Shown: one piece after another, positions 12,913 to 25,114 of the stretch
Numbering within the stretch: the stretch's first letter is position 1
Layout: each line of letters opens with the position of its first letter
Assembly: GCF_001039355.2 (NCBI RefSeq)
Contig: NW_019776180.1
Location: forward strand, 16,479 to 80,478
Length of the DNA: 64,000 nucleotides
Direction of reading: 5' to 3'
Source of the DNA: Lingula anatina
Taxonomy: Eukaryota > Brachiopoda > Lingulata > Lingulida > Lingulidae
Position numbers and translations under genes: made by a program
The notes under the pieces: generated by a model
Database searches by the model: none
Told to the model about the DNA's origin: nothing
Seen by the model: the letters and a program-made list of their open reading frames with translations, nothing else

Positions 12913-15079
12913 TGCGTTCCTGTGGTTATAATCCATCCATATTTATTTTCATCTCTGTGAAAAAAATAATAAATATATAAATCTATATGCACTCATTACT
13001 ATATTTCCCATTTACTTGTATCAGTTTTATGTTTACAAGCCTTGAAGGGAGTAACATAAAGCCTTTCAGGCAATTTATAGATCAGTTTACTAGCTTTCAA
13101 TGCTGTCGCTGTCCGAAACATAAAAAAAAAACAAAAATATCACAAAGAGTATCACCAATAAAGCAAACACACATTGCCATCATCCAAGGCATTTAGAAAA
13201 AAAAATCCAGATCAATTTATTACAGCATGTGACAACACTGTAACATTCAGTCTACCTCATAAATTTTCCATTACAGCAGTCTCCTGCTCAAATACTAATA
13301 ATTCATTCCGAGTCATTCAAGGCATTATTAGCAACATGAAAATAGTTTAACACATGTACAGTGGGTAGAAGGTTGGTATTTTATCTTCCCCATCCACCAC
13401 AGTATAAGTCAGATACACCCCTTGTCAGCAAGATATTTGTGATATCCATTTAATCCTCGCATGTATTACAACCCGATTCTTTGAGTATCTATTACAAATT
13501 TTACACAAACTGCAGTTATTATCCATGTTGAAATGCGGTTTCACATTCAGCCAAGACACTAATTGCATATAAATATTATATTGTGTTCTCACAACTCCGC
13601 AAAGTATACATCATGGATAACCAGCCTAGAACAGCAAAACACTTATAACAAGAAACTGACATCAGGCATAAGCCAGAGAGTAAACATATGACAGGGTAAT
13701 GATACAGATAATTGTTGTCTCTTTACTGTCACAGGTCATTTAATCAATAACGCAGGACTGTCAAACATCCGTTTTATGCGTCATATATGTGCAGACTTCC
13801 TCTTGTACAATTCATGATAAGGCATCCTGCAGACCTGCACCTGTAATATGTGCCTGCACTATTTGAAATCAATGAAGTAAAAGCAAAACTAGGCACAGAG
13901 AAATATAGTCAAGCTTTCAGTCCATGAATACATGTAAACAGATATAATGTATTTGAACAAGATAACTGAATTAAAGATGGTAACTCGATGAATTTCAGTT
14001 AAAGTAGTTTGAACTAATTAGGAGAGACAAAATCCATACATGTCATGTACAAGCAACTGAAAAAATATAATTTATTGTTATTTTATGCTTTCATCTTTAT
14101 AAAACTCCTGGTTGCACTTTCCCTTCCTAAACACAAACACTGTTAAATAATGCTATAAAGTGGAATTCATGTGAAAATGTGAAATTGGCTTGTTCAGATC
14201 CTCTCTTTTGGCACAGCAATTTATAGACACAGACATGTGGTATGTGTGTATCCATGGCTTGCTTAGAGCATGTGACTTCTCCCACCAAGCCACTCCAATT
14301 TAACTTGTACTGCCTACAAATGACATGCTATTGGATCACTAGCACAAATTTTCATGTAAAAGAACTTTTTTATGACCATAAAAAAGTGTTAATGCATGGT
14401 ACTTTTTGCTAATAGATCTCTTGCCAGTCTTTTTTTTTTTAAGTTCTGTTTAATGTATATGAGCCACGTGCAATCTGTACTTATTTACTTCATAGTTAAG
14501 TTGTGTTGTCCTCTTTTTTTTCTATATTGTCTATGTATTGATAATATATGTATTTTTTGGTTGTCTCAATACATATTCTCTCAACTATGCTTCTCTTCAT
14601 GAGCAGAGGGGCTTATCTACTTTTCTCAAAGATCTGTTTTTAAATATGTGACTACACATTGTCAACATACAAAAATGAAAATTTTACAATGTTATAAGAG
14701 TAAAATGGTGCCCAAAGCCCTGCCACAGTTTGGAGCAGTCTCCACTGGATGATAAGATGATTTTTCATAGAATTTTAGAATAGTTTTGCTTTAATATACA
14801 TTTCTACATAATAACTTCAAAATGATTTCAAATTGAGTAAAAGGATACACTATCAACTTATAACTTACTGCATGACTTCAAGTCTCAATCTCCATTCACT
14901 CTACTTGTAGACATAGAAAGAAGTAAAATTAATAAAAAAAATACCTACAGTCTTTATTTAAAATTGGGAACATCACATAGATTGTCTTTAAGCACACTCA
15001 TAAGGCATTGATGTCACATCAATATGTCTAGCTTTACAGACATTTTACTATACCCTTTTCAGTGCCTCCCCCCCCCCCC
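11527..15079. repeat. Tandem duplication, left unit (contains REV3L start exon)
   Basis: This stretch is nearly identical to 15422-18960, with scattered substitutions and small indels. It begins inside a MITE-like element (the shared part starts at the middle 'cttttagtaggcg') and ends in a poly-C run next to a single N at position 15080. Apart from the REV3L exon at 12774-12954 I see no coding sequence in it. The level and style of differences look like allelic variation or a recent duplication. Confidence 0.9.
12926..12952 (-). promoter_or_regulatory. Short upstream ORF in the REV3L leader
   Basis: Immediately after a good splice acceptor (edge at 12954) the leader has an ATG that opens an eight-codon reading frame ending in TAA. 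It stops 13 nt before the homologous start Met at 12912 and is out of frame with it. The same uORF is present in the second exon copy at 16821-16847. An upstream out-of-frame ATG is known in human REV3L mRNA and lowers its translation, so this may play a similar role; that is inference. The acceptor shows that the start exon is preceded by at least one non-coding exon not located here. Confidence 0.5.
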
Positions 15080-15254
15080 NTGCAAAGAATCAAGAGAAAA
15101 CTTAACACATTATTTTACGTAGTCACTCGTAGGAGACGCCATGCTTTCTTTGTGTACGGTTATGCACTCGGAACTACTCGGACGTCTCCGCACTCGACAA
15201 TAACTTTGTTGTTAGTATGGAGCTTGCGGAATCAGCCGAAGATTGCCGATTGAC

Positions 15255-15421
15255 GGTCAACCAATCAGCGTTTTCACCAAACTTTGGTGAAAAATTTTTA
15301 AACTTGGATTCGATTGGCTTATATAAACTAGGTCAAACTATTTTCGTCAGAGGTAACTTGACACGATGAAGATAGGCTATAGTGAAGAGGTTAGTGTCAA
15401 GTTATCTCTGAAGCTCAGGGT
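15255..15421 (+). promoter_or_regulatory. Possible CCAAT/TATA promoter followed by a hairpin
   Basis: In the spacer between the two duplication units there is a CCAAT box (15261), a second, inverted CCAAT (15311) and a perfect TATATAA (about 15320) at conventional spacing. A start near 15348 would be followed by an inverted repeat (about 15352-15411, arms about 15 nt with one mismatch). The hairpin segment recurs, inverted, at 32821-32887. The ORF downstream (ATG 15366) is only about 28 codons. No transcript can be assigned; the boxes may be chance in AT-rich DNA. Confidence 0.3.
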
Positions 15422-15423
15422 GC

Positions 15424-15535
15424 TTTTAGTAGGCGTGACAGACATTTAAGCCGGTTAGACTGAAAGCAATCTAGTGAGACTCCCCAGGGGGATAGATCGA
15501 TTAAATGTCTGTGGGAATGGTCTCATATACGACCC
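15424..15535 (+). mobile_element. MITE-like element, family A, right half only
   Basis: Right half of the family A element, homologous to 11528-11640. The left half is missing and replaced by the unrelated spacer, so the duplication boundary falls inside the element. Confidence 0.65.
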
Positions 15536-16668
15536 AGGCATTGTACTAGATATCAAGGGAATTCCCAGGAGTGTAAGCTGCCCTGTACAATGTGGGGAAG
15601 TGTGGAGATATGCAATGGCTACCCATCCACACCATCTAGTTTCTCTTGCTGTATTAACATCCATTTTTGAAATTTAGATGCCATATTTTTTATACATGTA
15701 CATCTGGCACTTCTGGTAATATTATGCAAAAACAGGATCATATTATTAAGATTATAATATGTATCACAATGATAAAACTTCATGCATGAATTTGGACAAA
15801 TGAGGTTTTGTATGTCCCATTATTATGTACTTGATTATATACACTGCCCATGACAATGCATATAATATTTCAGGTTAACATAGGTAAGATCTCTCTTATT
15901 CTCATTGTCAACTTTTATTTCATTTTTCATAAAATAGCATTATATTCACATGCTCTTTGTCTGGGTAACATGGATACTAATATGTCTCTACAGGTAAAAT
16001 TTCCCAGGCCATTACAAACAGGATTGATTTGCTAATAGATGTCACATCTTTCTGCAATGAACCTGGGTATTTGCTGTCAATATTTGTTTTGAGGGAAATG
16101 GGTCCCCATAACTTGTGCCACCTAATTAAAGATTTCTAACCATAGAAAGCCTATCAAATCTGCAACTTGTCCCACCCACTGTTACCGTACATCTCACATT
16201 TGTTGTGCTGTTTTCAGAAAATGTAACTTTTGATAGATTTTTGTGCATTTGAAAAATGCATGTCCATTATACAAATATATGTACCATGGGATGTCCCTTC
16301 TATACTTTTGTAGATCAAAAACGTTATACATGATCATAATAGAAGTCCTTAGTCCAACTTCCAAAGCCGGTGGTTTTTTATGATCATTGCTGCCACTGAT
16401 TACTTATCTTATTTTTTGTCAGATTATTTTTAAATTGTGTTGAAAATACTTCAAAGATAATATTCTCTGTGTCAAACCTTTTAACCATACCCTAAAAAGC
16501 AAATATGGCAATTCTCAACCATGCAAGTTAAAAAATCTGTTGACATTGCCTTCATTAGGCTGTTTTAATTCTCAAACACTCAGGTTAAGATTTATAGAGG
16601 AAGGGAATGATATGGATAACCTTGAATTAAATAGGCCAAGTTAAATATAGAAAAAGTGTCGAACTTAC

Positions 16669-16849
16669 CAGCAGGTGTGGATCCATATATCCTTATCACG
16701 GGCACAAATTTGGTCTCAGTCCCACTGAAGTCAGAGTGGCAGACATCTAAACCAGGAATGGGAACAGCTTGATAGGCGTCAGTAGTTACAATTCTCAGAG
16801 AGAACATTGCGTTCCTGTGGTTATAATCCATCCATATTTATTTTCATCT
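16669..16849 (-). CDS. REV3L: Second copy of the REV3L start exon (duplicated)
   Basis: This is a near-identical copy of the exon at 12774-12954, offset by 3,895 bp. It has the same acceptor (tcacag at the 5' edge), the same start codon (Met at 16807 for MFSLRIV) and the same donor (TG|gtaagt). The coding part, from Met 16807 to the donor, is identical in protein sequence to the other copy as far as the shared residues run to STPAG. It lies 5' of the other copy in the direction of transcription. Either copy could splice to the exon at 10101-10287. Including both in one mRNA would bring an in-frame stop (GAG ATG AAA ATA AAT ATG GAT GGA TTA TAA), so they could only be used alternatively. It may be a true alternative exon or an uncollapsed second haplotype in the assembly; the sequence alone cannot decide. 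Confidence 0.75.
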
Positions 16850-18960
16850 CTGTGAAAAAAATAATAAATATATAAATCTATATGCATTCATTACTATATT
16901 TCCCATTTACTTGTATCAGTTTTATGTTTACAAGCCTTGAAGGGAGTAACATAAAGCCTTTCATGCAATTTATAGATCAGTTTACTAGCTTTCAATGCTG
17001 TCGCTGTCCGAAACATAAAAAAAAAACAAAAATATCACAAAGAGTATCACCAATAAAGCAAACACACACTGCCATCATCCAAGGCATTTAGAAAAAAAAA
17101 ATCCAGATCAATTTATTACAGCATGTGACAACACTGTAACATTCAGTCTACCTCATAAATTTTCCATTACAGCAGTCTCCTGCTCAAATACTAATAATTC
17201 ATTCTGAGTCATTCAAGGCATTATTAGCAACATGAAAATAGTTTAACACATGTACAGTGGGTAGAAGGTTGGTATTTTATCTTCCCCATCCACCGCAGTA
17301 TAAGTCAGATATGCACCCCTTGTCAGCAAGGTATTTGTGATATCCATTTAATCCTCGCATGTATTACAACCTGATTCTTTGAGTATCTATTACAAATTTT
17401 ACACAAACTGCATTTATTATCCATGTTGAAATGCGGTTTCACATTCAGCCAAGACACTAATTGCATATAAATATTACATTGTGTTCTCACGACTCCGCAA
17501 CTACAAATATCAAATTTACATCATGGATAACCAGCCTAGAACAGCAAAACACTTATAACAAGAAACTGTCATCAGGCATAAGCCAGAGAGTAAACATATG
17601 ACAGGGTAATGATACAGATAATTGTTGTCTCTTTACTGTCACGGGTCATTTAATCAATAACGCAGGACTGTCAAACATCCGTTTTATGCGTCATATATGT
17701 GCAGACTTCCTCTTGTACAATTCACGATAAGGCATCCTGCAGACTTGCACGTGTAATATGTGCCTGCACTATTTGAAATCAATGAAGTAAAAGCAAAACT
17801 AGGCATAGAGAAATATAGTCAAGCTTTCAGTCCATGAATATATGTAAACAGATATAATGTATTTGAACAAGATAACTGAATAAAGATGGTAACTCGATGA
17901 ATTTCAGTTAAAGTAGTTTGAACTAATGAGAAGGAGAGACAAAATCCATGCATATCAGAGGTACAAGCAACTGAAAAAATATAATTTATTGTTATTTTAT
18001 GCTTTCATCTTTATAAAGCTCCTGGTTTCACTTTCCCTTCCTAAACAAGAACACTGTAAAATAATGCTTCAAAGTGGAATCCATGTGAAAATGGGAACTT
18101 TGCTTGTTTAGATCCACTCTCTTTTGGCACAACAATTTATAGACACAGACATGTGGTATGTGTGTATCCATGGCTGGCTTAGAGCATGTGACTTCTCCCA
18201 CCAATCCACTCCAATTTAACTTGTACTGCCTACAAATGACATGCTATTGGATCACTAGCACAAATTTTCATGTAAAAGAACTTTTTAATGACCATAAAAA
18301 AAGAGTGTTAACGCATGGTACTTTTTGCTAATAGATCTCTTGCCAGTTTTTTTTTTTTTTTTATTTCTGTCTTATGTATATGAGCCACGTGCAATCTGTA
18401 CTTATTTACTTCATAGTTTAGTTGCGTTGTCCCCTTCTATATTGTCTATGTATTGATAATATATGTATTTTTTGGTTGTTTCAATACATATTCTCTCAAC
18501 TCTGCTTCTCTTCATGAGCAGAGGGCCCTATCTACTTTTCTCATAGATCTATTTTTAAATGCGACTACACAGTGTCACCATACAAAAATGAAAATTTTAC
18601 AATGTTATAAGAGTAAAATTGTGCCCAAAGCCCTGCCACTGGATAATAAGATGATTTTTCAGTTAGAATAGTTTTGCTTTAATATACTTTTCTACATAAT
18701 AACTTCAAAATGATTTCAAATTGAGTAAAAGGATACACTACCAACTTATAACTTACTGCATGACTTCAAGTCTCAATCTCCATTCACTCTACTTGTAGAC
18801 ATAGAAAGAAGTAAAATTAATAAAAAAATACCTACAGTCTTTATTTAAAATTGGGAACATCACATAGATTGTCTTTAAGCACACTCATAAGGCATTGATG
18901 TCACATCAATATGTCTAGCTTTACAGACATTTTACCAAACCCTTTTCAGTGCCCCCCCCC

Positions 18961-21770
18961 ATTACAGCATATGAGGTCACAGGCAAACACAGTCACAAAT
19001 CTGACAGTACACATGGGTGCTCAGGTTTTCTTCAACATTACTGTAATTTTGCCACTGACCTCCATAGGATTGTATGGGTATAAGTTGTACCTGAAAGCCA
19101 TAGATAAAATATTATATAGGTTCAAAAGGTATGCAAGGTGCATGACACAAGAGCTCTAGTATGATCTATTATTTGTATCTTGCCCTGGTTGCACCAGTGA
19201 CCTGGATACCTCAACAACTAGACCATGAAGATGATGCACGTTTCAATGTGGTAAACTCAAAAACCGAAACAAGTTAATGGCATTTTGAGCCTTTTATAAA
19301 AAGCATGCGCTTATTTGAAATAATTCTTAGTACTATGATTTGCATCAACTTAAATGGGTATATAGTCTTGTCAAGTTACACATGCATCTTCTTTTACAAA
19401 AGATGCACAATGCACTTTTAGTAAGATCAAGGTTTAATCTTCACTACAGTTGCTTGAATTGCCATAACCCCTTATATCTACTTACTATATCTACTTAAAT
19501 CTCAATTTGAATTAATTTTGGAAAATCCCATTATATCTGCTGCTGTTGGTAATTTTTCTAACTAATTTGAATTGACTGTGGCAGACTTTGACTACTGAGT
19601 TCATACTGTACTGCAACCAATCTGAGGAATGAAGTTTTATTTATGAACGCATAGTTAAGGTGTGAGTTAAGTTTCACAAATACACGGAGGTCAAAAGTCA
19701 ATCTAAAAGTTTTGGACTGAAAATGATCCGTCTTTTCCACTTCATGATAAACCTGCAATAGTACACTTTATAAAGTATTTATTTTATCATTTTTTTTTTA
19801 ATATAAAAGGCATTACTTCTTTAACTGATGTTAAATACTCTTTCAAACATTATGCTGGAGAATTTTTTTTCAAAACAATCATCTGCTACATCATAACCAG
19901 AAAAAAAATCATGACCTGGTTTGCACTGGTAAATCAGGTAGTATGAATAAAACAACAAAAGAGATTAATATTATACATTATCCTCAAAAACAATTTTGTG
20001 ACCTTCATTTTGCTTTGGCACAATTTGTCATTTTGTTTATACAGTAAACAACTCTATGTACATCAAGTGAGACAAATTTGTAACATTTTCTCCTTGAAGT
20101 GAGTGAGTAAAATTTAATCTGCATGCAAAAGCATGATAGCTTTGGTGTAATTTTTATTCCACAGATGCTTCTAAATAGCCATTTTCTGCCTACGTTTGGT
20201 CAAAAAACAAATCTATATCATTGCAATGGAATAGTATAAGTCAGAGGCCATACACTTATCTGCATTTCAGTTGAATAATTACTTTCCCCTCCTAAATACT
20301 GTGAAAGTTTGAGCATGTTAAAAAAAATTTAGAGCCAACATTGAACTCAATATGTGACAAATGAGCCAACAAAACTTTGTGGAAGCTTTTCATATTTCAA
20401 TAATCTAAGGCTCTATTCCCACAACTTTAGATCGATCTATCACCGCGGGGAGTCTCACTAGATTACTGTCAGATAATCCCCCTTAAGTGTCCGTCCCCGC
20501 CTACTACAAGCTGTAAGGGGTAATTAATTTTTCGTGTCCGCCCGGCTGACAGCTATTTAGCGTGAACCCCCAGGGAGTTAGGTCGATCTAAAATTGGGCG
20601 ATCTAAAATAGGTCGATCTAATCTATGGAAATGGGGTGTAAGTGAGTCATTTTTTTTAATTCAGTTGAAAACAATTGATCTCAACCTTTTTGTTCATTTT
20701 TTAAAACATGCATATTAGAGGTTCAGGTTTTTATTTTCAAATCTACTGCTGGACAGAAAAAATAATAATTTTAAGCAACAGGTGAAAAGCCACCCAGCCA
20801 TCCAGGCCAAAGTCTGCCCCTGTTGCTGCCGTGATGTGCATTTCAGCCAGTTCATCTTCAACCCAGCCTGTAAGATCTTTATCGGCACCTTCAATGCAGC
20901 AAAATACGGAAAAGGATGACAAAATTTTAACAATTGAAATACCCTCTGTTATTGAGAAAGTTGTAATAATAAAAAAAGGCAAAAAAAAAAAAAAAAATTT
21001 TTTTGAATACTTGTTTTTTCCTTTCTTCTTTCATAAATGGTGATAAAGGCGCAATCCCCAATTAGCTTGTTTTCAGGTGTGATTATGGCTCTGCTTCGGT
21101 GAGTAGTATTTATGTGCAGTAGCGTGTTATAACGTGCGGTAATCCGAGTTGCACAACATCTGAGTCTTTTGTTCTCAGCTTCCACTGTGGTCTATGTCAT
21201 TTTACATTGTGTTAGGAACTGTTATGTATAGCATAATAATGTGTGAGTGAAAAATATACCTATCTTTATCTTTAATACAGATGAGTTAACACATTTAAAA
21301 CAGTCCTTTCAAAATTCAATGGCTTTTCGTTGCTTCTGGGAATGGATAGATGAGAAGTTCAGGTATATGAAGTCACTGGGAAGTTTACATTTGCACAATA
21401 TCCAGGCAAGGTGCGAGTCTAAATGGAATATGTAGATCTGTACGTTACCATTTTAACAGCACATAGAAGTTAAATAAATAGAGATGACAACTCTACAGCC
21501 AAATTACTAACATATTGGAAACAAACAATGACAACAACACAATGATTCTTCTTTTGAATTTTTAAAATCAGTCTTTTATTTCATGACTGACCGATAAAAT
21601 AAGGTAACACTTCACTTTTTCTGCTTTGAAGAAAAAAAAAAACATACTGAACAGATCCTGCTGACATATATCATAAAAAAGATATAGAAAATTAACACAT
21701 TTACCATCACTTCACATGTCATCAAAATAAATTATATATCCCCTCTATGAAAGCTGAGAACACTGTTCCC
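18961..21770. other. Intergenic, no supported gene
   Basis: AT-rich sequence between the duplication and the gap. It holds the inverted family A element (20410-20637). A minus-strand segment at about 20750-20930 has a protein-like frame (GWVEDELAEMHITAATG, GLDGWVAFHLL) without recognisable splice signals on both sides. It could be an exon remnant or chance. Upstream non-coding exons of REV3L may also lie here but cannot be placed. Confidence 0.4.
20410..20637 (-). mobile_element. MITE-like element, family A, inverted copy
   Basis: Full-length family A copy in reverse orientation. Read on the minus strand it shows the 'gatcgacctaactccctgg' end, the central 'aattaccccttacagc' and 'gtaggcgggg' blocks, and the 'gatagatcgatctaaag' end. 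It is more diverged from copy 1 than the duplication units are from each other. Confidence 0.65.
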
Positions 21771-22295
21771 ATAAGAATGATGTGATTTTTTCTTCAGTCA
21801 ACAGCTAATATTGAGATAGGTTTTACCTCCAATATTTCGATGTCTATCAGGACATCTTCTTCAGGGAAAGAGGCTATCCAGGTGAATAGCCTCTACTCAG
21901 GAGGTGTACTTGCNNNNNNNNNNNNNNNNNNNNNNNNNNNNNNNNNNNNNNNNNNNNNNNNNNNNNNNNNNNNNNNNNNNNNNNNNNNNNNNNNNNNNNN
22001 NNNNNNNNNNNNNNNNNNNNNNNNNNNNNNNNNNNNNNNNNNNNNNNNNNNNNNNNNNNNNNNNNNNNNNNNNNNNNNNNNNNNNNNNNNNNNNNNNNNN
22101 NNNNNNNNNNNNNNNNNNNNNNNNNNNNNNNNNNNNNNNNNNNNNNNNNNNNNNNNNNNNNNNNNNNNNNNNNNNNNNNTCACCTGGATAGCCTCATTCC
22201 CTGAAGAAGATGTCCTGATAGACATCGAAATATTGGAGGTAAAACCTATCTCAATATTAGCTGTTGACTGAAGAAAAAAATCACATCATTCTTAT
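21771..22295. mobile_element. 115-bp inverted repeats around an assembly gap
   Basis: 21771-21885 and 22180-22295 are nearly perfect reverse complements (115 and 116 nt, a few differences). Between them are 28 and no resolved bases, respectively, and a run of 266 N (21914-22179). Each arm contains 'cctgaagaagatgtcctga' and 'tagacatcgaaatattgg' (as read at the right arm). This is a transposon or retroelement with long inverted ends; inverted terminal repeats of this kind occur in Penelope-like elements and in foldback DNA transposons. The interior is unknown. Confidence 0.65.
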
Positions 22296-22352
22296 AACTT
22301 AACACAGCTGATGAAATTCTTCTCTGACTGTTCACATAATTTTTTCTTAGAC

Positions 22353-22595
22353 TGGGTTCTCATACCTAGATCGGTCTAACAGGATTGGTCCATCTCCAAG
22401 AGGTTTCTCACTAAATTGCTTTCTGCTTACGCAGCTTAGTAACTGGCATGCCTACTAAAGCTGCTAAACAATAGTTAACTACCCCAATTAGCTTCAGTAC
22501 AGTAGGTGTGACAGACATTTAAAACATGTAAATTGATTGCAATTTAGCGAGAATCCCCTCAGAGATAGATCGATACAATGTTAGTACGATGTCAG
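22353..22595 (+). mobile_element. MITE-like element, family A, copy 4
   Basis: Starts with 'actgggttctcatacctag' and ends with 'gagatagatcgatacaatg'. It shares 'gtgacagacatttaa' and the 'aattgc..caatttagcgag' inverted block with the other copies. It sits just right of the inverted repeat that flanks the assembly gap. Confidence 0.6.
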
Positions 22596-24360
22596 GAATT
22601 ATTCTTTGGATCTCTTCATTGGCTGCTTCTCATCATCATCATCATCAGTCTCAATCTAATATAACAAATTGTTCTTTGTGTCTGCCTTGCAGATTTTGGG
22701 TTGCCCTCTTTTTCCTTTATTCATATCATGGCTTCTAATCAGGTGCCTGGTATAAAAAGAATATTTTAAACATACACATATACATGTCATGTTCAGCAAT
22801 GCATTGGTCTCATTTAACCATTATTGCAAAAAAATTGTATCAATTTTGCCAAAAACCCCAACATCTAACAGAGCTCGACATTAGCAGTAGCCCGCTAGAC
22901 AAGGGTATGTAGACTAGCTGCCTTGTGGGGCTACCAGTTACTGTCTGCCAATGACCTGCTCAGGCTACTAGTACCTACAATTTTGTAGACATTACCAACA
23001 TATTTTCACCATTTGCAGCAACCCGTGTCCCTAATTTGCCATTTCAGTACACTTTAAATGCAATAGCTGTTTAAGATGATGATGCACTACAAATATAATT
23101 TAACAGACAGCCCACAGCAAAAAATAAAAAAAAGGTTCAAATGTACCCAACCAGCCAGTTTAAATCTAACCATTGTCAAAGACTTACCAACATCAAAGGG
23201 TGATCCTTTCACTCCTCTCTGCCACTGGCTATTTCTATACAGACAGCAGTGCCATCTCAGACAACCATCTCAGTACTTGATACAATCTGCATTCCTCACT
23301 TCTTCATTTTTTCCAACTTTTACCATTGCTTGATGATCTTTTACAAAACACATACTGTTTCATATTTCATTTATAAATATAATCTGCTATTTTACTTTCA
23401 GAAAGATCATGAAAACATGCACCAGAAGCAACAAAATCCGTGTCCATATACTACATCTTCTGGAGATGGAAAATCTGCATTATATCAAAACATGCTGAAC
23501 TAGTTTTAATTGTTGGCTCTCCCATACAATCAACAGTAAATGAAAAACTATGCAATCTACATTAAATAAAAACATGGATTGAACTAATTTGAATTGTTAG
23601 CTTTCCCTTAAGATCAACAGTAAATGAAGCATTGTGCACTCTTAGAAAATATATATTTAATAAATTCATTTGAGAAGGGGGATTGCATATTTCCAATCAA
23701 ACTTTTGCATAATAATCACTATATATACTACCAGCATATCTATCCAACGATGCATCAAAAATGCACAGACTATGAAAAACAATGTTTATCGACATGTCTA
23801 ATCATGGTATGGGCACAGTGAGCTGGCATGCATCATTACAGTGAGGGAATGTGGCTGCAGGTCTGCTAGCATGAAAATTCATATGTTAGCATTCCTATAT
23901 AATGTCACTGATCTGTACTGTTGTGCTAACGCATGAAAGATGTGGATAATCTGTTCTATTCTAGTGATGTTACAAAAGCTGTTTACCCAGCTCCATCTGC
24001 CCTCATTGTGCTAAAATTGCACTATGGAATTGCGTCAAGTTTTAATCTAAAAACATGCCTGAATAGAGGGCTGTTCCTGTTGTCAGGGTGAAGAAGTACC
24101 AAAAATAATAAGGGGGCAACAACAACAACAACAAAAAAAAATATATATATATATATTGCCAGAGGAAAGGGGGCAAGCATGGAAATCAGCTATATATATT
24201 AACAGAAAAAGATATTTAAATTACCAGGGAGGTAAAATGGGATACAACCCCTAGATTGTTCGCTGCTTTTTGTACAGTTTGCAAACTTTTTCATAACATA
24301 TTTAAATCTCATGTTAAAAACAATAAGAAATTGAAAATGCTAACCCATGCATTTTCGTGC
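22596..24360. other. Intergenic, AT-rich, no gene seen
   Basis: No frame with splice signals is convincing. A segment at 22870-22990 ('gctcgacattagcagtagc' onward) resembles the ends of small dispersed elements but has no second copy here. A short (AAC)n/(AT)n tract lies at about 24118-24155. Confidence 0.4.
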
Positions 24361-24379
24361 TACGTACAGGTCTGCCTAA

Positions 24380-24910
24380 ACACGATTGATCAATGACAAG
24401 TGAATCACCCAGTTAGTCCAATGGAGGCCTTCGGATGCACCATACTAGCCACGCTTACCACATCTGAAATGCAAATCCGTGACCAAGGCCAATCTTAATC
24501 TTATCTAACTGTGCCCTGCTGGTAGCATTACCGCTCAGTAAACAAACAGGATAATCTGACGCCGTGTTGGACATCTTCCGTGGAGTCGTGAAGCAGCACG
24601 TACGTACGTAGATCCAAAATTACGTTTATGTAAAGTACATTATTAGCGACACAGGTTGGTTAGATTGTCTTTAAGCACACTCACCAGAAAATGATGCTCT
24701 TGCTATTCAGTGCAAACTAACCGGCAACATTGCAAACTACTTCATCTCTAAATAGACGAAATAATACACCTGACCTAAGGTTTCTTCCTGGAAATGTGTA
24801 CAAACTCTTCTTTCATTTGATTGGCCAATTGACATCAGTGCTGCCACCTGGCTCACAGTCTGCTATAAAGCAAATTTGATGTTAAAAACTGCGTGGTTGA
24901 TAGCTTCTTA
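24380..24910. promoter_or_regulatory. Possible promoter region left of the 25-kb gene
   Basis: This stretch is clearly less AT-rich than its surroundings and contains CpG-bearing words such as 'gacgccgtgttgg', 'cttccgtggagtcgtg' and 'cgtacgtacgta'. It lies between the minus-strand REV3L start exons and the plus-strand gene that begins at 25115, so it could serve either or both. No TATA box or start site can be fixed. Confidence 0.3.
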
Positions 24911-25114
24911 CTCCATATAAATTCGACTCACACACACGTTTATCTTGACAGAAACGAATCAAATGAAAGCTGATATACGAATATATATTTTGATAAGTGC
25001 ATCTTGCCACGTGACACATGCCCCAGTGGCAACAAAAAGTTTGATCACATGACCTAGAGACAGGAAGCTATTCCAAATAGAAGTTAATTTAGATATTTGA
25101 GACATTTACTCATA

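Larger units (their letters stand above)
15422..18960. repeat. Tandem duplication, right unit
   Basis: This is the second unit of the direct duplication of 11527-15079, ending in the homologous short poly-C run. It carries the second REV3L start exon (16669-16849). The two units are separated by about 342 bp of unrelated sequence (15081-15421). That spacer is not expected for a simple back-to-back tandem duplication and fits either an insertion or an assembly join at the N. Confidence 0.9.

Noticed and set aside
21840-22271. 143-codon frame across the gap
   Set aside because: Most of it is N; the rest is the inverted repeat.
24656-24690. 23-nt match to the duplication units ('tagattgtctttaagcac' onward, also at 14980 and 18868)
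   Set aside because: Too short to assign to a repeat or an exon; may be chance or a remnant.
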